DNA of 64,000 nt from DASYTH01 sp035762905 (GTDB taxonomy: Bacteria > Actinomycetota > Actinomycetes > Mycobacteriales > Pseudonocardiaceae). Under the pieces are notes generated by a model that saw only the letters and a program-made list of their open reading frames with translations, had not been told where the DNA came from and made no database searches. The position numbers and the translations under genes are program-made. Shown in pieces: positions 1 to 7,270 of the stretch (within the stretch, counting starts at the first letter, position 1; each line of letters begins with the position of its first letter). The DNA lies in contig NZ_DASUCC010000046.1 in assembly GCF_035762905.1 (NCBI RefSeq), forward strand, positions 1 to 64,000. Reading direction: 5' to 3'.

Positions 1-566
1 GACTGGTCGTTGGTGTAGCTGTGGATGGTGGTCATCAGGCCCCGCCGGACCCCGAAGGTGCGGTGCAGCACGTCGACCATCGGAGCCAGGCAGTTGGTCG
101 TGCACGAGGCGTTGGACACGATGTGGTGCTGCTCCGGGCGGTAGGTGGTGTCGTTGACGCCGAGCACGATGGTGGCGTCGACGTTCTTGCCCGGCGCGGT
201 GATCACGACTTTCTTGGCGCCCGCGGTCAGGTGTGCCGCGGCGGCGTCGCGGGTGCGGAACCGGCCGGTCGCCTCGATCACGACGTCCACGCCCAGCTCG
301 GCCCAGGGCAGCCGGGCCGGGTCGGGCTCGCGCAACACCCGCACCTCGGTGCCGTCGACGGTGATCGCCGCCGGCGTGGCGGAAACCTCGTGCTGGCGCC
401 AGGTGCCGTAGGTGGAGTCGTAGCGCAACAGATGGGCCAGGGTGTCCGCACCGGTCACGTCGTTGACCGCGACGATGCGCAACCCGTTCTCGGCACGGTC
501 GGTGGCAATGCGGAACACGTCGCGACCGATGCGACCGAACCCGTTGACTCCCACACGAATATCCAT
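1..566 (-). CDS. gap: Glyceraldehyde-3-phosphate dehydrogenase, type I (partial)
   Basis: Phosphorylating GAPDH, which oxidises glyceraldehyde-3-phosphate with NAD+ in glycolysis. The N-terminal Rossmann motif VGVNGFGRIGRD and the catalytic-Cys motif SNASCTTNCLAP are both readable. About 188 residues are present and the C-terminus lies beyond the left edge. The ATG at 566 has an AAAGG about 8 nt upstream; an in-frame ATG at 572 overlaps the stop of the upstream nitroreductase gene (TGATG), so the two are translationally coupled. Co-transcription with an Acg-type gene and a DosR-like box suggests a GAPDH induced in dormancy or hypoxia rather than the housekeeping copy, but this is inference. 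Confidence 0.93.
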   Translation of the reverse strand, partial: MDIRVGVNGFGRIGRDVFRIATDRAENGLRIVAVNDVTGADTLAHLLRYDSTYGTWRQHEVSATPAAITVDGTEVRVLREPDPARLPWAELGVDVVIEATGRFRTRDAAAAHLTAGAKKVVITAPGKNVDATIVLGVNDTTYRPEQHHIVSNASCTTNCLAPMVDVLHRTFGVRRGLMTTIHSYTNDQ

Positions 567-571
567 GTCCA

Positions 572-1591
572 TCACCTTTCGTTCGGCCGGGGTGCCAGGC
601 TGGGCAGGAAGTCGGTGATCTCGTCCACCGGCCGGCGGGGGCTCTGCGGCAGGGGTGCGGCGGCGGTGTGGGCCCAGCCGATGCGCAGGATCAGGTGCGG
701 CACGGCGTCGTTGTCCAGCACGAGTTCCTGGATCAGGGCGCGGGTGTTGGCGACTTCGAGCGGCTGGGACAGCGGGCAGCCGGCCAGGTTCAGGTCGGTC
801 GCGGTGAGCAGGGCGGCGCTGGCGGCTTCGCCGGCGCGCAGCCAGGAGGTCGGGTCGTCGTCGGGGGTGGCCAGCACGAGCAACTCACCGGCGTCGTGCT
901 CGGTGGTGTCCTCGACGGACTCGGTGAGTGTGCCGTTGGGAAAGTCACGCATGCGGGTATCGCCGTGGAACACCGGCCGCGCCAGCGTGCTGGTGGCCGG
1001 CACGCCGTCGGCGGCCAGGCGGCTGCGGCCGGTCCAGGTGGCCAACTCGGCGGTGTAGGCCGGGTCATCCTGCTGGATGCTGGCCGCCTGGTTGATCGCG
1101 TTCACCAGGTGGTTGCGCAGCCGGACCTCGGTGACCGGGATCAGCAGCGCGCCGAGTCGGCCGGCGCGGCTGATCATCAACTCGAGGTGTCCGGGCGGCA
1201 CCGGCCAGGAGGAGAAGCTGCGCCGGTCGGTGCGCCGGTGCGGAATCGCCGCCGCGAGCGCGATGTCCTCATCGGACGGCAGGTGCCGGTGCGGCTCGAG
1301 CGCGGCGAGGTGGTCCGGGTCGGCCGGGTTGGGAATGCGGTGCACCTCGCTGCTCCAGCCGAGCGCGGCCAGCGCAACGTGCAGGTGGTGCAGGGCGGCG
1401 CCGCAGCTGATCAGCAGGTCCCGGCCCTCGGGATCGGTCGCCGGCAGCGCCCGGATCCGGTCGGCCATCAGGTGCACGCTGTGCTCGCCGAGCAGAAAAC
1501 GCCACGGCTGGGTGTTGTGCACCGACGGTGCGCGCCCGGCCAGCGCGATCGCACCGCGCACGGTCTCGCGGTCTGGTCTGGTGGTGGTCAT
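572..1591 (-). CDS. acg: Acg-family nitroreductase-like protein (339 aa)
   Basis: Resembles the Acg/Rv2032-Rv3131 family, flavin-binding nitroreductase-fold proteins of the mycobacterial DosR regulon whose enzymatic role is unsettled; Acg itself is thought to sequester FMN. The family signature VHNTQPW sits at residues 24-30, and the ~340 aa length fits two half-repeats of the fold. Start ATG 1591 is chosen because AAAGGGGG precedes it; the longer open frame to 1702 has no ribosome site and runs through the DosR-like palindrome at 1667-1680. The stop overlaps the downstream gap start. Likely induced by the DosR-like regulator encoded at 3.3-4.0 kb. Confidence 0.88.
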   Translation of the reverse strand: MTTTRPDRETVRGAIALAGRAPSVHNTQPWRFLLGEHSVHLMADRIRALPATDPEGRDLLISCGAALHHLHVALAALGWSSEVHRIPNPADPDHLAALEPHRHLPSDEDIALAAAIPHRRTDRRSFSSWPVPPGHLELMISRAGRLGALLIPVTEVRLRNHLVNAINQAASIQQDDPAYTAELATWTGRSRLAADGVPATSTLARPVFHGDTRMRDFPNGTLTESVEDTTEHDAGELLVLATPDDDPTSWLRAGEAASAALLTATDLNLAGCPLSQPLEVANTRALIQELVLDNDAVPHLILRIGWAHTAAAPLPQSPRRPVDEITDFLPSLAPRPNER

Positions 1592-1666
1592 GACCGCCCC
1601 CTTTCGCTTAACCCCACCCTCCATCCGGGCTGGCCGCGACGGCAGAGAAGGAGGGCCCGCGTGGCG

Positions 1667-1680
1667 GGGACTTCGGTCCC
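1667..1680. promoter_or_regulatory. DosR-like box 1 (perfect palindrome)
   Basis: GGGACTTCGGTCCC, extended by one more G/C pair on each side, is a perfect inverted repeat and matches the core of the mycobacterial DosR consensus GGGACTWWAGTCCC. It lies 76 nt upstream of the acg-like start on the minus strand and 85 nt upstream of the DUF1918 gene on the plus strand, so it could serve both. It could also form a UUCG-loop hairpin, but no gene ends just upstream of it. Confidence 0.75.
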
Positions 1681-1764
1681 CGTGGGCAGTGCCGTGCGGC
1701 ACTGCCCGGCCGGCCCGTTCCCGGCCACCATCGAGACAAGAAGGTTCGACACGAGGAGGACGCG

Positions 1765-2031
1765 ATGCGCGCGCAGTCGGGTGACTGGCTGGTCATCGAA
1801 GCCGGTGACGAAAGCCGGCACGCCCGCCGCGGCCGGATCGAACAGGTCCGCTCGGCGCAGGGGGCTCCGCCCTACCTGGTGCGCTGGCTGGACACCGGCC
1901 GGACAACGCTGGTCTTCCCCGGACCCGATGCCCACGTGCTGACCGCGGTCGAACTGGAGCGCATCGAGGCCACCGTCACCGCGCGCTGCGCCGCCGTGCA
2001 GGCCGAGATCGGAGCGAGGTACCGGCGATGA
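1765..2031 (+). CDS. DUF1918 domain protein (88 aa)
   Basis: Small actinobacterial protein of the DUF1918 family, an SH3-like beta-barrel of unknown function. Visible family features are the opening GDWLVIEAG, the central YLVRWLDTGRTTLVFPGPDA and a helical C-terminus. The ATG is preceded by GAGGAGG at good spacing. The stop overlaps the start of the next small ORF (ATGA), and the two probably share an mRNA with the universal stress protein gene at 2203. In mycobacteria and Streptomyces such genes often sit in stress or dormancy clusters, which fits here. Confidence 0.85.
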   Translation: MRAQSGDWLVIEAGDESRHARRGRIEQVRSAQGAPPYLVRWLDTGRTTLVFPGPDAHVLTAVELERIEATVTARCAAVQAEIGARYRR

Positions 2032-2180
2032 GCACCCCGGCCATGGCCACGACCGAGTGGAACCGGGACCGGCCGGACGAGGTGGCCCGGGTGGCCCGCA
2101 CCGCTCGCTGTGAACACTCCGATGTGGACAGTTCGCTGGATCGACCCTGCCAAGTCCCTGGATGCCGATTTCCGACCTGA
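2028..2180 (+). CDS. Small hypothetical protein (50 aa)
   Basis: Open frame starting in an ATGA overlap with the DUF1918 gene and ending 22 nt before the next start. It reads MSTPAMATTEWNRDRPDEVA and ends with a Cys-containing tail (RCEH, PCQVPGC). It was not recognised as a family. The coupling favours a real gene, but the Cys-rich C-terminus overlaps the expected promoter/leader region of the next gene, so it may be spurious. Confidence 0.4.
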   Translation: MSTPAMATTEWNRDRPDEVARVARTARCEHSDVDSSLDRPCQVPGCRFPT

Positions 2181-2202
2181 TTCGATGGCTAAGGAGCACC
2201 CC

Positions 2203-3096
2203 ATGCGTACCCCACCGATCGTCGTCGGCATCGACGGCACAACCGCAGCCCTGCGCGCCGCTGAATGGGCCGCCGCGGAGGCCGTCCGCCGTGACCGGCC
2301 ATTGCGGCTGGTGCACACCTACGAGATTCCGCTGCGTTTTCCGGCTGGGATCGCCGATCCGGAATCGGTGGCCAACTCCTACCGGGAGCAGGGCTGGCAA
2401 TGGCTGCACACGGCCGAGGCCGCCGTCGCCGAGGTCGCACCCGGACTGCACCCGGAACTGACGCTGGAGCGCGCCGCGGTGGTGCCCGGGCTGCTGCACG
2501 AGTCGGGCTCGGCCGCGATGCTCGTGCTCGGCACCCGGGCGCAGCACGGCCTGACCGGTCTGCTGGTCGGCTCGGTCTCGGTGGCCCTGGCCGGCCGGGC
2601 GCACTGCCCGGTCGTCATCGCCCGAGGCCGCACCGAGCACGACGCGGCGCTGGTGGATGGTCCGGTGGTGGTCGGGGTGGACGGCACGCCGGCCGGTGAG
2701 GCGGCGTTGGCGTTCGCCTTTGAGTACGCCGCGACCCATGGCCGGGCGCTGCTCGCCGTACATACCTGGGCCGACTCCGTGTTCGAGGCCGCCGTGGCCG
2801 GGACCGCGGGGCTGGGCAGCACGCCGTGGCGGGAGCGGGCCGTGGAAACCCTGGCCGAGCGGCTGGCCGGCTGGCAGGAGAAGTACCCGGAGGTGAAGAT
2901 CGATCGGGACGTCGTCCAGGACCGCCCGGCCCGGGCGTTGCTGCGCTACGCCGGCACTGCCGCGCTGGTTGTGGTCGGCAGCCGGGGCCGGGGCGGGTTC
3001 CGGGGCCTGGTTCTGGGTTCCACCGGCCAGCAGTTGATCTTCCATGCGCCGTGTCCGGTGGCCGTGGTGCGCACCGAACCGGAGGAGGAACCGTGA
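2203..3096 (+). CDS. Tandem universal stress protein (297 aa)
   Basis: Two UspA domains in tandem, as in Rv2005c, Rv2623 and related DosR-regulon proteins. Domain 1 starts IVVGIDGT and domain 2 VVVGVDGT; each ends with an ATP-binding loop of the G-x2-G-x9-G type (GTRAQHGLTGLLVGS and GSRGRGGFRGLVLGS). Probably a cytosolic ATP-binding dormancy protein. Start 2203 is preceded by AAGGAG; the in-frame ATG at 2110 lacks one. A half DosR-like site (CCAAGTCCC, about 2150-2158) lies just upstream. The stop overlaps the following CBS fragment (TGATG). Confidence 0.93.
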   Translation: MRTPPIVVGIDGTTAALRAAEWAAAEAVRRDRPLRLVHTYEIPLRFPAGIADPESVANSYREQGWQWLHTAEAAVAEVAPGLHPELTLERAAVVPGLLHESGSAAMLVLGTRAQHGLTGLLVGSVSVALAGRAHCPVVIARGRTEHDAALVDGPVVVGVDGTPAGEAALAFAFEYAATHGRALLAVHTWADSVFEAAVAGTAGLGSTPWRERAVETLAERLAGWQEKYPEVKIDRDVVQDRPARALLRYAGTAALVVVGSRGRGGFRGLVLGSTGQQLIFHAPCPVAVVRTEPEEEP

Positions 3097-3278
3097 TGAA
3101 GGCGCGGGATCTGATGAGCCGCCCGGTGATCAGCGTCGGTCCGCACGACACCGTGCGCGAGGCCGTCACCCGGCGCACCGAGCACGGTTCGCTGCCCTGC
3201 CGGCAGCCGCCGGCGGTGGAGTGTCACGCCGTGGAACTGCGCCCGGTGACCGGTGCGCAGCGCGGTCGGGACGACTGA
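3096..3278 (+). pseudogene. Truncated CBS-domain protein remnant (60 aa)
   Basis: The first 25 residues (MKARDLMSRPVISVGPHDTV and on) are the typical start of a CBS-domain protein such as Hrp1/Rv2626c, but the remaining ~35 residues do not continue the CBS fold, which needs about 60 residues per repeat and usually comes as a pair. The start is coupled to the Usp stop (TGATG). I read it as the 5' end of a dormancy-type CBS gene cut by a deletion. A short expressed peptide cannot be ruled out. An intact CBS-BON gene is present at 12085. Confidence 0.65.
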
Positions 3279-3329
3279 CCATGCCGCCGCAACCGGGTGG
3301 CAGCCGGCTGACCGGCGGGTGGCACCGGG

Positions 3330-3974
3330 TCAGTCGTGTTGTGGCTTCTTGTGCAACTGGGTGGCCAGCACCGCGACCTGGGTGCGGCGCTGCAGTTCGA
3401 GCTTGGCCAGCAGGTGCGAGACGTAGTTCTTGACGGTCTTCTCGGCCAGGCTCATGCGCTGGCCGATCTGCCGGTTGGTCAGTCCCTCGCCGATCAGGTC
3501 GAACACCGTGTGTTCCTGCTCGGTCAGCTCGGCCAGCGGATCATGCGCCGCGCGTTCCCGGCGGATCCGGTTCATCAGCGCGGTCGTGGTGCGTGGATCC
3601 AGCAGCGAGCCACCGCTGCCGACCGTGCGCAGCGCGTTGAGCAGGTCGCTGCCCAGCACCCGCTTGAGCACGAACCCCGACGCCCCGGCCATGATCGCGT
3701 CGAACAGCGCTTCGTCGTCGGCGTAGGAGGTGAGCATCAGGCAGTTCAGCTCCGGCATCGTAGTTCGCAGCTCCCGGCACAGCTCCACCCCGTTGCCGTC
3801 GCCCAGCCGCACGTCCAGCACCGCCACATCCACAGGCGTCTGGGGAATGCGGACCAGTGCTTCGGCCACCGAATCCGCCTCGCCGACGAGCTCCAGGTCC
3901 GGCTCGAACTCGATCAGATCCGCCAGGCCCCGCCGAACGATCTCGTGATCGTCCACCAGAAACACCCGCACCAT
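3330..3974 (-). CDS. devR: DosR/DevR-like NarL-family response regulator (214 aa)
   Basis: Two-component response regulator with an N-terminal receiver domain and a C-terminal LuxR/NarL helix-turn-helix. Numbering matches mycobacterial DosR closely: acidic pocket D8/D9, phospho-acceptor D54, K104, HTH contact residues K179, K182 and N183 within AEKTVKNYVSHLLAKL, and T198 and T205. Length is 214 aa against about 217 for DosR. Start ATG 3974 is preceded by GGAGG 8 nt upstream. A DosR-like box at 4047-4060 lies upstream, suggesting autoregulation. The probable partner kinase is the DevS-like protein at 8376; unlike mycobacterial dosR-dosS, they are not adjacent. Conservation of the base-contacting residues predicts the same DNA motif. 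Confidence 0.93.
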   Translation of the reverse strand: MVRVFLVDDHEIVRRGLADLIEFEPDLELVGEADSVAEALVRIPQTPVDVAVLDVRLGDGNGVELCRELRTTMPELNCLMLTSYADDEALFDAIMAGASGFVLKRVLGSDLLNALRTVGSGGSLLDPRTTTALMNRIRRERAAHDPLAELTEQEHTVFDLIGEGLTNRQIGQRMSLAEKTVKNYVSHLLAKLELQRRTQVAVLATQLHKKPQHD

Positions 3975-4046
3975 CACCAACACCTCCAGCGTCGATGTTA
4001 GGGCCGAGTCACCTCGCCGGACACGCACCAGCGGCCCTGTTGGTCA

Positions 4047-4060
4047 GGGCCCAAGGTCCC
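4047..4060. promoter_or_regulatory. DosR-like box 2
   Basis: GGGCCCAAGGTCCC lies 73 nt upstream of the devR-like start in the 316-nt gap between devR (minus) and the Usp operon (plus). On the minus strand it reads GGGACCTTGGGCCC, close to the DosR consensus. The rest of the gap (3975-4290) shows no gene, only this box and the one at 4192-4205. Confidence 0.6.
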
Positions 4061-4191
4061 GGCCGCCGCGGTTCGACCGTCGGCATCGTCACCGCCGCCG
4101 GGCGGCGGGGGACAGGGTGGCCGAGTGGCCGGCCACCCACCCCCAGCAGATGGCGACCCTGCTGCGCCGACCCGTCGAGGCACTGCGCGAG

Positions 4192-4205
4192 ACGACCAAA
4201 GTCCC
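4192..4205. promoter_or_regulatory. DosR-like box 3
   Basis: ACGACCAAAGTCCC (minus strand GGGACTTTGGTCGT) lies 86 nt upstream of the first gene of the three-Usp operon at 4291. One half-site is perfect (AAAGTCCC) and the other partial. Confidence 0.6.
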
Positions 4206-4290
4206 GGCCGGATAGGGCCTCGCGCCGCTCGCGGCCGGCCGCCGCCGGGACGAGAGTGGACCGCGAAGCCGTGAAGCGAAGGAGAGGGCC

Positions 4291-4695
4291 ATGACCGACG
4301 AGCGCACCCGCCGCCCGATCGTGGTCGGCGTGGACGGATCCGCCCTGGCCCAGACCGCCCTGCGCTGGGCCAGCGCCGAGGCGGCGCGCCGCGGCCGGCC
4401 GTTGACCGTGGTCGCGACCAAGCCGGGCCACGGCGTGGCCGTGCCGAGCCAGAATGTCCATATCAGACACCTCACGGTGACCCCCGCGCCGGATCGCGCC
4501 GTGATCGACGCGACCGACGGCGCGGCGATGCTGGTCATCGGCAGCCCCGGCGCCGGCCGGACGGCCCGGTCGCGACTCGACCCGGCCGCCGCCTACTGCG
4601 CCCGGCACGCCCGGTGTCCGGTGGTGATCGTGCCGGTGCCGCGCCGGCCGGGCGGGGTCGCCCGCGCCGAGGCCGCCCTGGCGGTTACCCGATGA
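4291..4695 (+). CDS. Short single-domain universal stress protein (134 aa)
   Basis: One UspA domain, starting IVVGVDGSALAQTALRWASA and ending RCPVVIVPVP. The ATP-binding loop is degenerate: where the family has G-x2-G-x9-G-S/T, this reads GSPGAGRTARSRLDPAAA, so nucleotide binding is doubtful. It is the first gene of a three-gene Usp operon; its stop overlaps the next start (ATGA). The ribosome site AGGAGAGG precedes ATG 4291. The middle of the domain is shorter than in its neighbours. Confidence 0.87.
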   Translation: MTDERTRRPIVVGVDGSALAQTALRWASAEAARRGRPLTVVATKPGHGVAVPSQNVHIRHLTVTPAPDRAVIDATDGAAMLVIGSPGAGRTARSRLDPAAAYCARHARCPVVIVPVPRRPGGVARAEAALAVTR

Positions 4696-5606
4696 GCAGG
4701 CCGGCGATTGTCGTCGGTGTCGACGGATCGCTCTCCGCGCTGCACGCGACCCGCTGGGCCGCACGGGAAGCCGGGCTGCGCGGGTTGCCGCTGCGGGTGG
4801 TGCACGCCTGCCCACCGCTGGCCATCCAGCATCCGACCACCCTGGCGGGTCAGCAGGCCTACCTGGCGGCGTTGCGGGACCAGGGCGGCCACTGGGGGCG
4901 CGAGGCCGCCGCCGAGGCGCGCGGCGTCGCACCCGAGATCGAAATCGGCACCGTGTCCCGGGTGGGCGGCGCGCACGAGGTACTCATCGAGGAGTCGCGC
5001 GGGGCAGCGCTGGTGGTGCTCGGAACCCGGGGCTCCGGTGGGTTCGACGAGCTCGCGGTCGGGTCGGTGGCGCTGGCCCTTGCCGAGCACGGCACCTGCC
5101 CGGTGGTGGTGGTGCGCGGCCGCACCCCGGCCGACGCGCCACCCGATGCCGGGCCGGTGCTGGTCGGCGTGGACGGCTCGCCCGCCAGCGTGGCCGCCGT
5201 CGGGTTCGCCTTCCAGGCCGCGTCGGTGCGCGGGGCCGAGCTGATCGCCGTGCACACCTGGACGGAGGTGTCCTTCGACGGGGCGTGGACGGCGTTGCCG
5301 CTGGACGCCGACCCCGAGGAGGTGGCCGAGCGGGAGCGCCGGGTGCTCGCCGAGGCGTTGGCCGGCTGGACGGACAAGCACCCCGACGTCGCCGTCACAC
5401 GGCTGGTGCGGCGGGACCGCCCGGTCCGCGCGCTGCTGGCCGAGGCGGAACGGGTTGGCGCGCAACTGATCGTGGTCGGCTCGCGCGGGCACGGCGAAGC
5501 CATGACCGGCATGGGCATGGGCTCGACCAGCCGCGCCCTGCTCTACCACGCCGAATGCCCGGTCGCGGTGGCGCGCCCGGACCCGGATCGGAAGGAAAAT
5601 CCATGA
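4692..5606 (+). CDS. Tandem universal stress protein (304 aa)
   Basis: Two UspA domains, opening IVVGVDGSLSALHATRWAAR and, in domain 2, VLVGVDGSPASVAAVGFAFQ. Domain 1 has the ATP loop GTRGSGGFDELAVGS and domain 2 GSRGHGEAMTGMGMGS, both compatible with G-x2-G-x9-G-S. Start and stop overlap both neighbours by 4 nt (ATGA), so it is the middle gene of a translationally coupled Usp operon behind DosR-like box 3. Confidence 0.92.
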   Translation: MSRPAIVVGVDGSLSALHATRWAAREAGLRGLPLRVVHACPPLAIQHPTTLAGQQAYLAALRDQGGHWGREAAAEARGVAPEIEIGTVSRVGGAHEVLIEESRGAALVVLGTRGSGGFDELAVGSVALALAEHGTCPVVVVRGRTPADAPPDAGPVLVGVDGSPASVAAVGFAFQAASVRGAELIAVHTWTEVSFDGAWTALPLDADPEEVAERERRVLAEALAGWTDKHPDVAVTRLVRRDRPVRALLAEAERVGAQLIVVGSRGHGEAMTGMGMGSTSRALLYHAECPVAVARPDPDRKENP

Positions 5607-6484
5607 ACAACATGCCGATCGTGGTCGGGGTGGACGGCTCGGATGCGAGCCTGGCCGCGGTGCGGTGGGCCACCGCACAGGCGTTACGGCACGGCCTCCG
5701 GCTGTGCCTGGTGTACGCCGACAACCCGCCGCCGTCCTACGGCCCGGTCACCGCCGATCCGCTGGCCATGGACCAGCACCGCCGCGACACCGTGAACGAG
5801 CTGGTGCGCGCGGCGGCCGCCGAGGTGCCGTCCGAGGTGCCGTGCGAGACCGAGATCGTCTCCGGCCCGGCCGTGCCGGTACTGCGCGCGGCCAGCGAGC
5901 GGGCGGTACTGCTGGTGTGCGGATCCAGTGGTCTGGGGGCGATCTCCGGGCTGCTGGCCGGTTCGGTGACCGTGGCGCTGGCCGGGCACGGCACATGCCC
6001 GCTGGTCGTGGTGCGCGGCGAGCCCGAGCAGCCGGACGCGCCGGTAGCGGTCGGCGTGGACGGCTCACCGGCCAGCGACGCCGCGATCGGACTCGCGTTC
6101 GAGCAGGCCGCCCAACGCGGTGGCGACCTCATCGCCGTGCACGCCTGGACCGACACCGTGTTCCCGGTTGGCGCCTATCGCGACGCCTATCTCGCGGTCG
6201 ACTGGGAGCTGCTGGACCAGCAGGCCCACGAGCTGCTGACCGAACGGTTGGCCGGCTGGGCCGACAAGTATCCGCAGGTCACCGTGCGCCGTGTGGTGGC
6301 CCGCGACCGGCCGGCCCACGCCCTGCTCGACGCCGCCAAAGGCGCGGGACTGATCGTTGTCGGCAGCCGGGGCCGGGGCGGTTTCGCCGGCCTGCTGCTG
6401 GGCTCGGTCAGCCAGGCGATGATCCACCACGCGCCCTGCCCGGTGATGATCGCCCGACCGGCGGCGGTGCGGGAACCCACGTAG
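5603..6484 (+). CDS. Tandem universal stress protein (293 aa)
   Basis: Two UspA domains (IVVGVDGSDASLAAVRWATA; second starting VAVGVDGSPASDAAIGLAFE). ATP loops read GSSGLGAISGLLAGS and GSRGRGGFAGLLLGS. The architecture and the DxxWxxLxxQAxELLxERLAGW segment in domain 2 closely parallel the Usp at 12739, so the two look like paralogues from local duplication. It is the last gene of the operon, starting in an ATGA overlap. Immediately after its stop comes a remnant of an Rv2004c-like gene in another frame. Confidence 0.92.
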   Translation: MNNMPIVVGVDGSDASLAAVRWATAQALRHGLRLCLVYADNPPPSYGPVTADPLAMDQHRRDTVNELVRAAAAEVPSEVPCETEIVSGPAVPVLRAASERAVLLVCGSSGLGAISGLLAGSVTVALAGHGTCPLVVVRGEPEQPDAPVAVGVDGSPASDAAIGLAFEQAAQRGGDLIAVHAWTDTVFPVGAYRDAYLAVDWELLDQQAHELLTERLAGWADKYPQVTVRRVVARDRPAHALLDAAKGAGLIVVGSRGRGGFAGLLLGSVSQAMIHHAPCPVMIARPAAVREPT

Positions 6485-6549
6485 CAGTCGTGTTTCTGGT
6501 CGGGAACCGGGCATACAGGGTGAAGAAGCCGGTGGATGTCGGCGTCGTC
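6472..6549 (+). pseudogene. Fragment of Rv2004c-like AAA/aminoglycoside-phosphotransferase gene
   Basis: In the frame +1 to the Usp, starting before its stop, the sequence reads THVAVVFLVGNRAYRVKKPV, the conserved N-terminal motif (THISWVFL.GDRAYKLKKPV-like) of the Rv2004c family of bifunctional kinase-like proteins. Nothing recognisable follows. In Mycobacterium tuberculosis Rv2004c lies beside the Usp gene Rv2005c inside the DosR regulon, so this is probably the scar of the same gene pair. Confidence 0.6.
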
Positions 6550-6614
6550 GCCGATATGTCCGGTGTGGACAGCACGGTCCTGCAGGTCACCGTTCCGGTG
6601 CACGCACCGACCTT

Positions 6615-7175
6615 TCACCCGGTCCGGATGAGGGACGACGCCGCCCGGGAGTCCGCTTCGGAGTGCGGGGTGGTCTGGCGGCTCCACCTGGTCCACTCAT
6701 CGGAGATCGACCGGCCGTCCAGCACGTCGCGCCCCCGCGTGTCGAGGGTGGCAGCCCAGTGGTAGTCCGTCGGCAGCAGGTAAGGGCTGGACTGGGTGCC
6801 GGTGAAGTGGAGGACGTTGCCGAGAGCCGGACAGCTCCACTCACCCTGGGCCGACCAGCCGAGCAGGCCGCCGTAGTCGCTGCGCGCCTCGAAGCGGCGG
6901 TCCGTGTCGGTGAGCACGAATCCCAGGACCGCGAGGATTCGCCCGCAGCCGTGGATCTCCACCAGCCACTGGCCGGACAGGATGGTGATCAGCCCGCCCC
7001 GGGGCGATGTCGTCCGCGGTGCCGGCAGGGGAGCGGGGTCCGCCAGGCCGGTTCGCCCGGTTCCCTGACACTGCCGGCAGTCGTGCACCTCGGCACCGCA
7101 CATCGCGGCGAGTTGGCCGGTGATCCCGCCGGGTGCCACCCGGCCGATGCCGCCGCAGAACTCGCATCTGGCCAT
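6615..7175 (-). CDS. Hypothetical protein with DnaJ-like Cys-rich N-terminus (186 aa)
   Basis: Not recognised as a named family. The N-terminus has two Cys pairs, CEFCGGIGRV and CRQCQGTGRTG, resembling the CxxCxGxG repeats of the DnaJ zinc centre but only two of the four. The rest is a compact globular region rich in aromatic residues, with no membrane segment. ATG 7175 is preceded by GGGAGGA. A DosR-like box lies at 7231-7244, about 60 nt upstream, so it probably belongs to the dormancy regulon. Confidence 0.75.
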   Translation of the reverse strand: MARCEFCGGIGRVAPGGITGQLAAMCGAEVHDCRQCQGTGRTGLADPAPLPAPRTTSPRGGLITILSGQWLVEIHGCGRILAVLGFVLTDTDRRFEARSDYGGLLGWSAQGEWSCPALGNVLHFTGTQSSPYLLPTDYHWAATLDTRGRDVLDGRSISDEWTRWSRQTTPHSEADSRAASSLIRTG

Positions 7176-7230
7176 GACGTCCTCCCTGTGCTCGCGGCTT
7201 CAGTAGGCCACGGCCCGGTGCGCGGCGACA

Positions 7231-7244
7231 GGGACCAAGGGCAC
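7231..7244. promoter_or_regulatory. DosR-like box 4
   Basis: GGGACCAAGGGCAC lies 56 nt upstream of the Cys-rich hypothetical gene start (7175, minus strand). One half (GGGACC) is good and the other weaker. Confidence 0.5.
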
Positions 7245-7270
7245 GGCCGAGCGGGACGTCCGGCCGAGGT

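Noticed and set aside
1666..1681. Reading GGGGACTTCGGTCCCC as a UUCG-loop terminator
   Set aside because: No gene ends just before it on either strand; its position upstream of two divergent genes and similarity to other sites favour a DosR-type operator.
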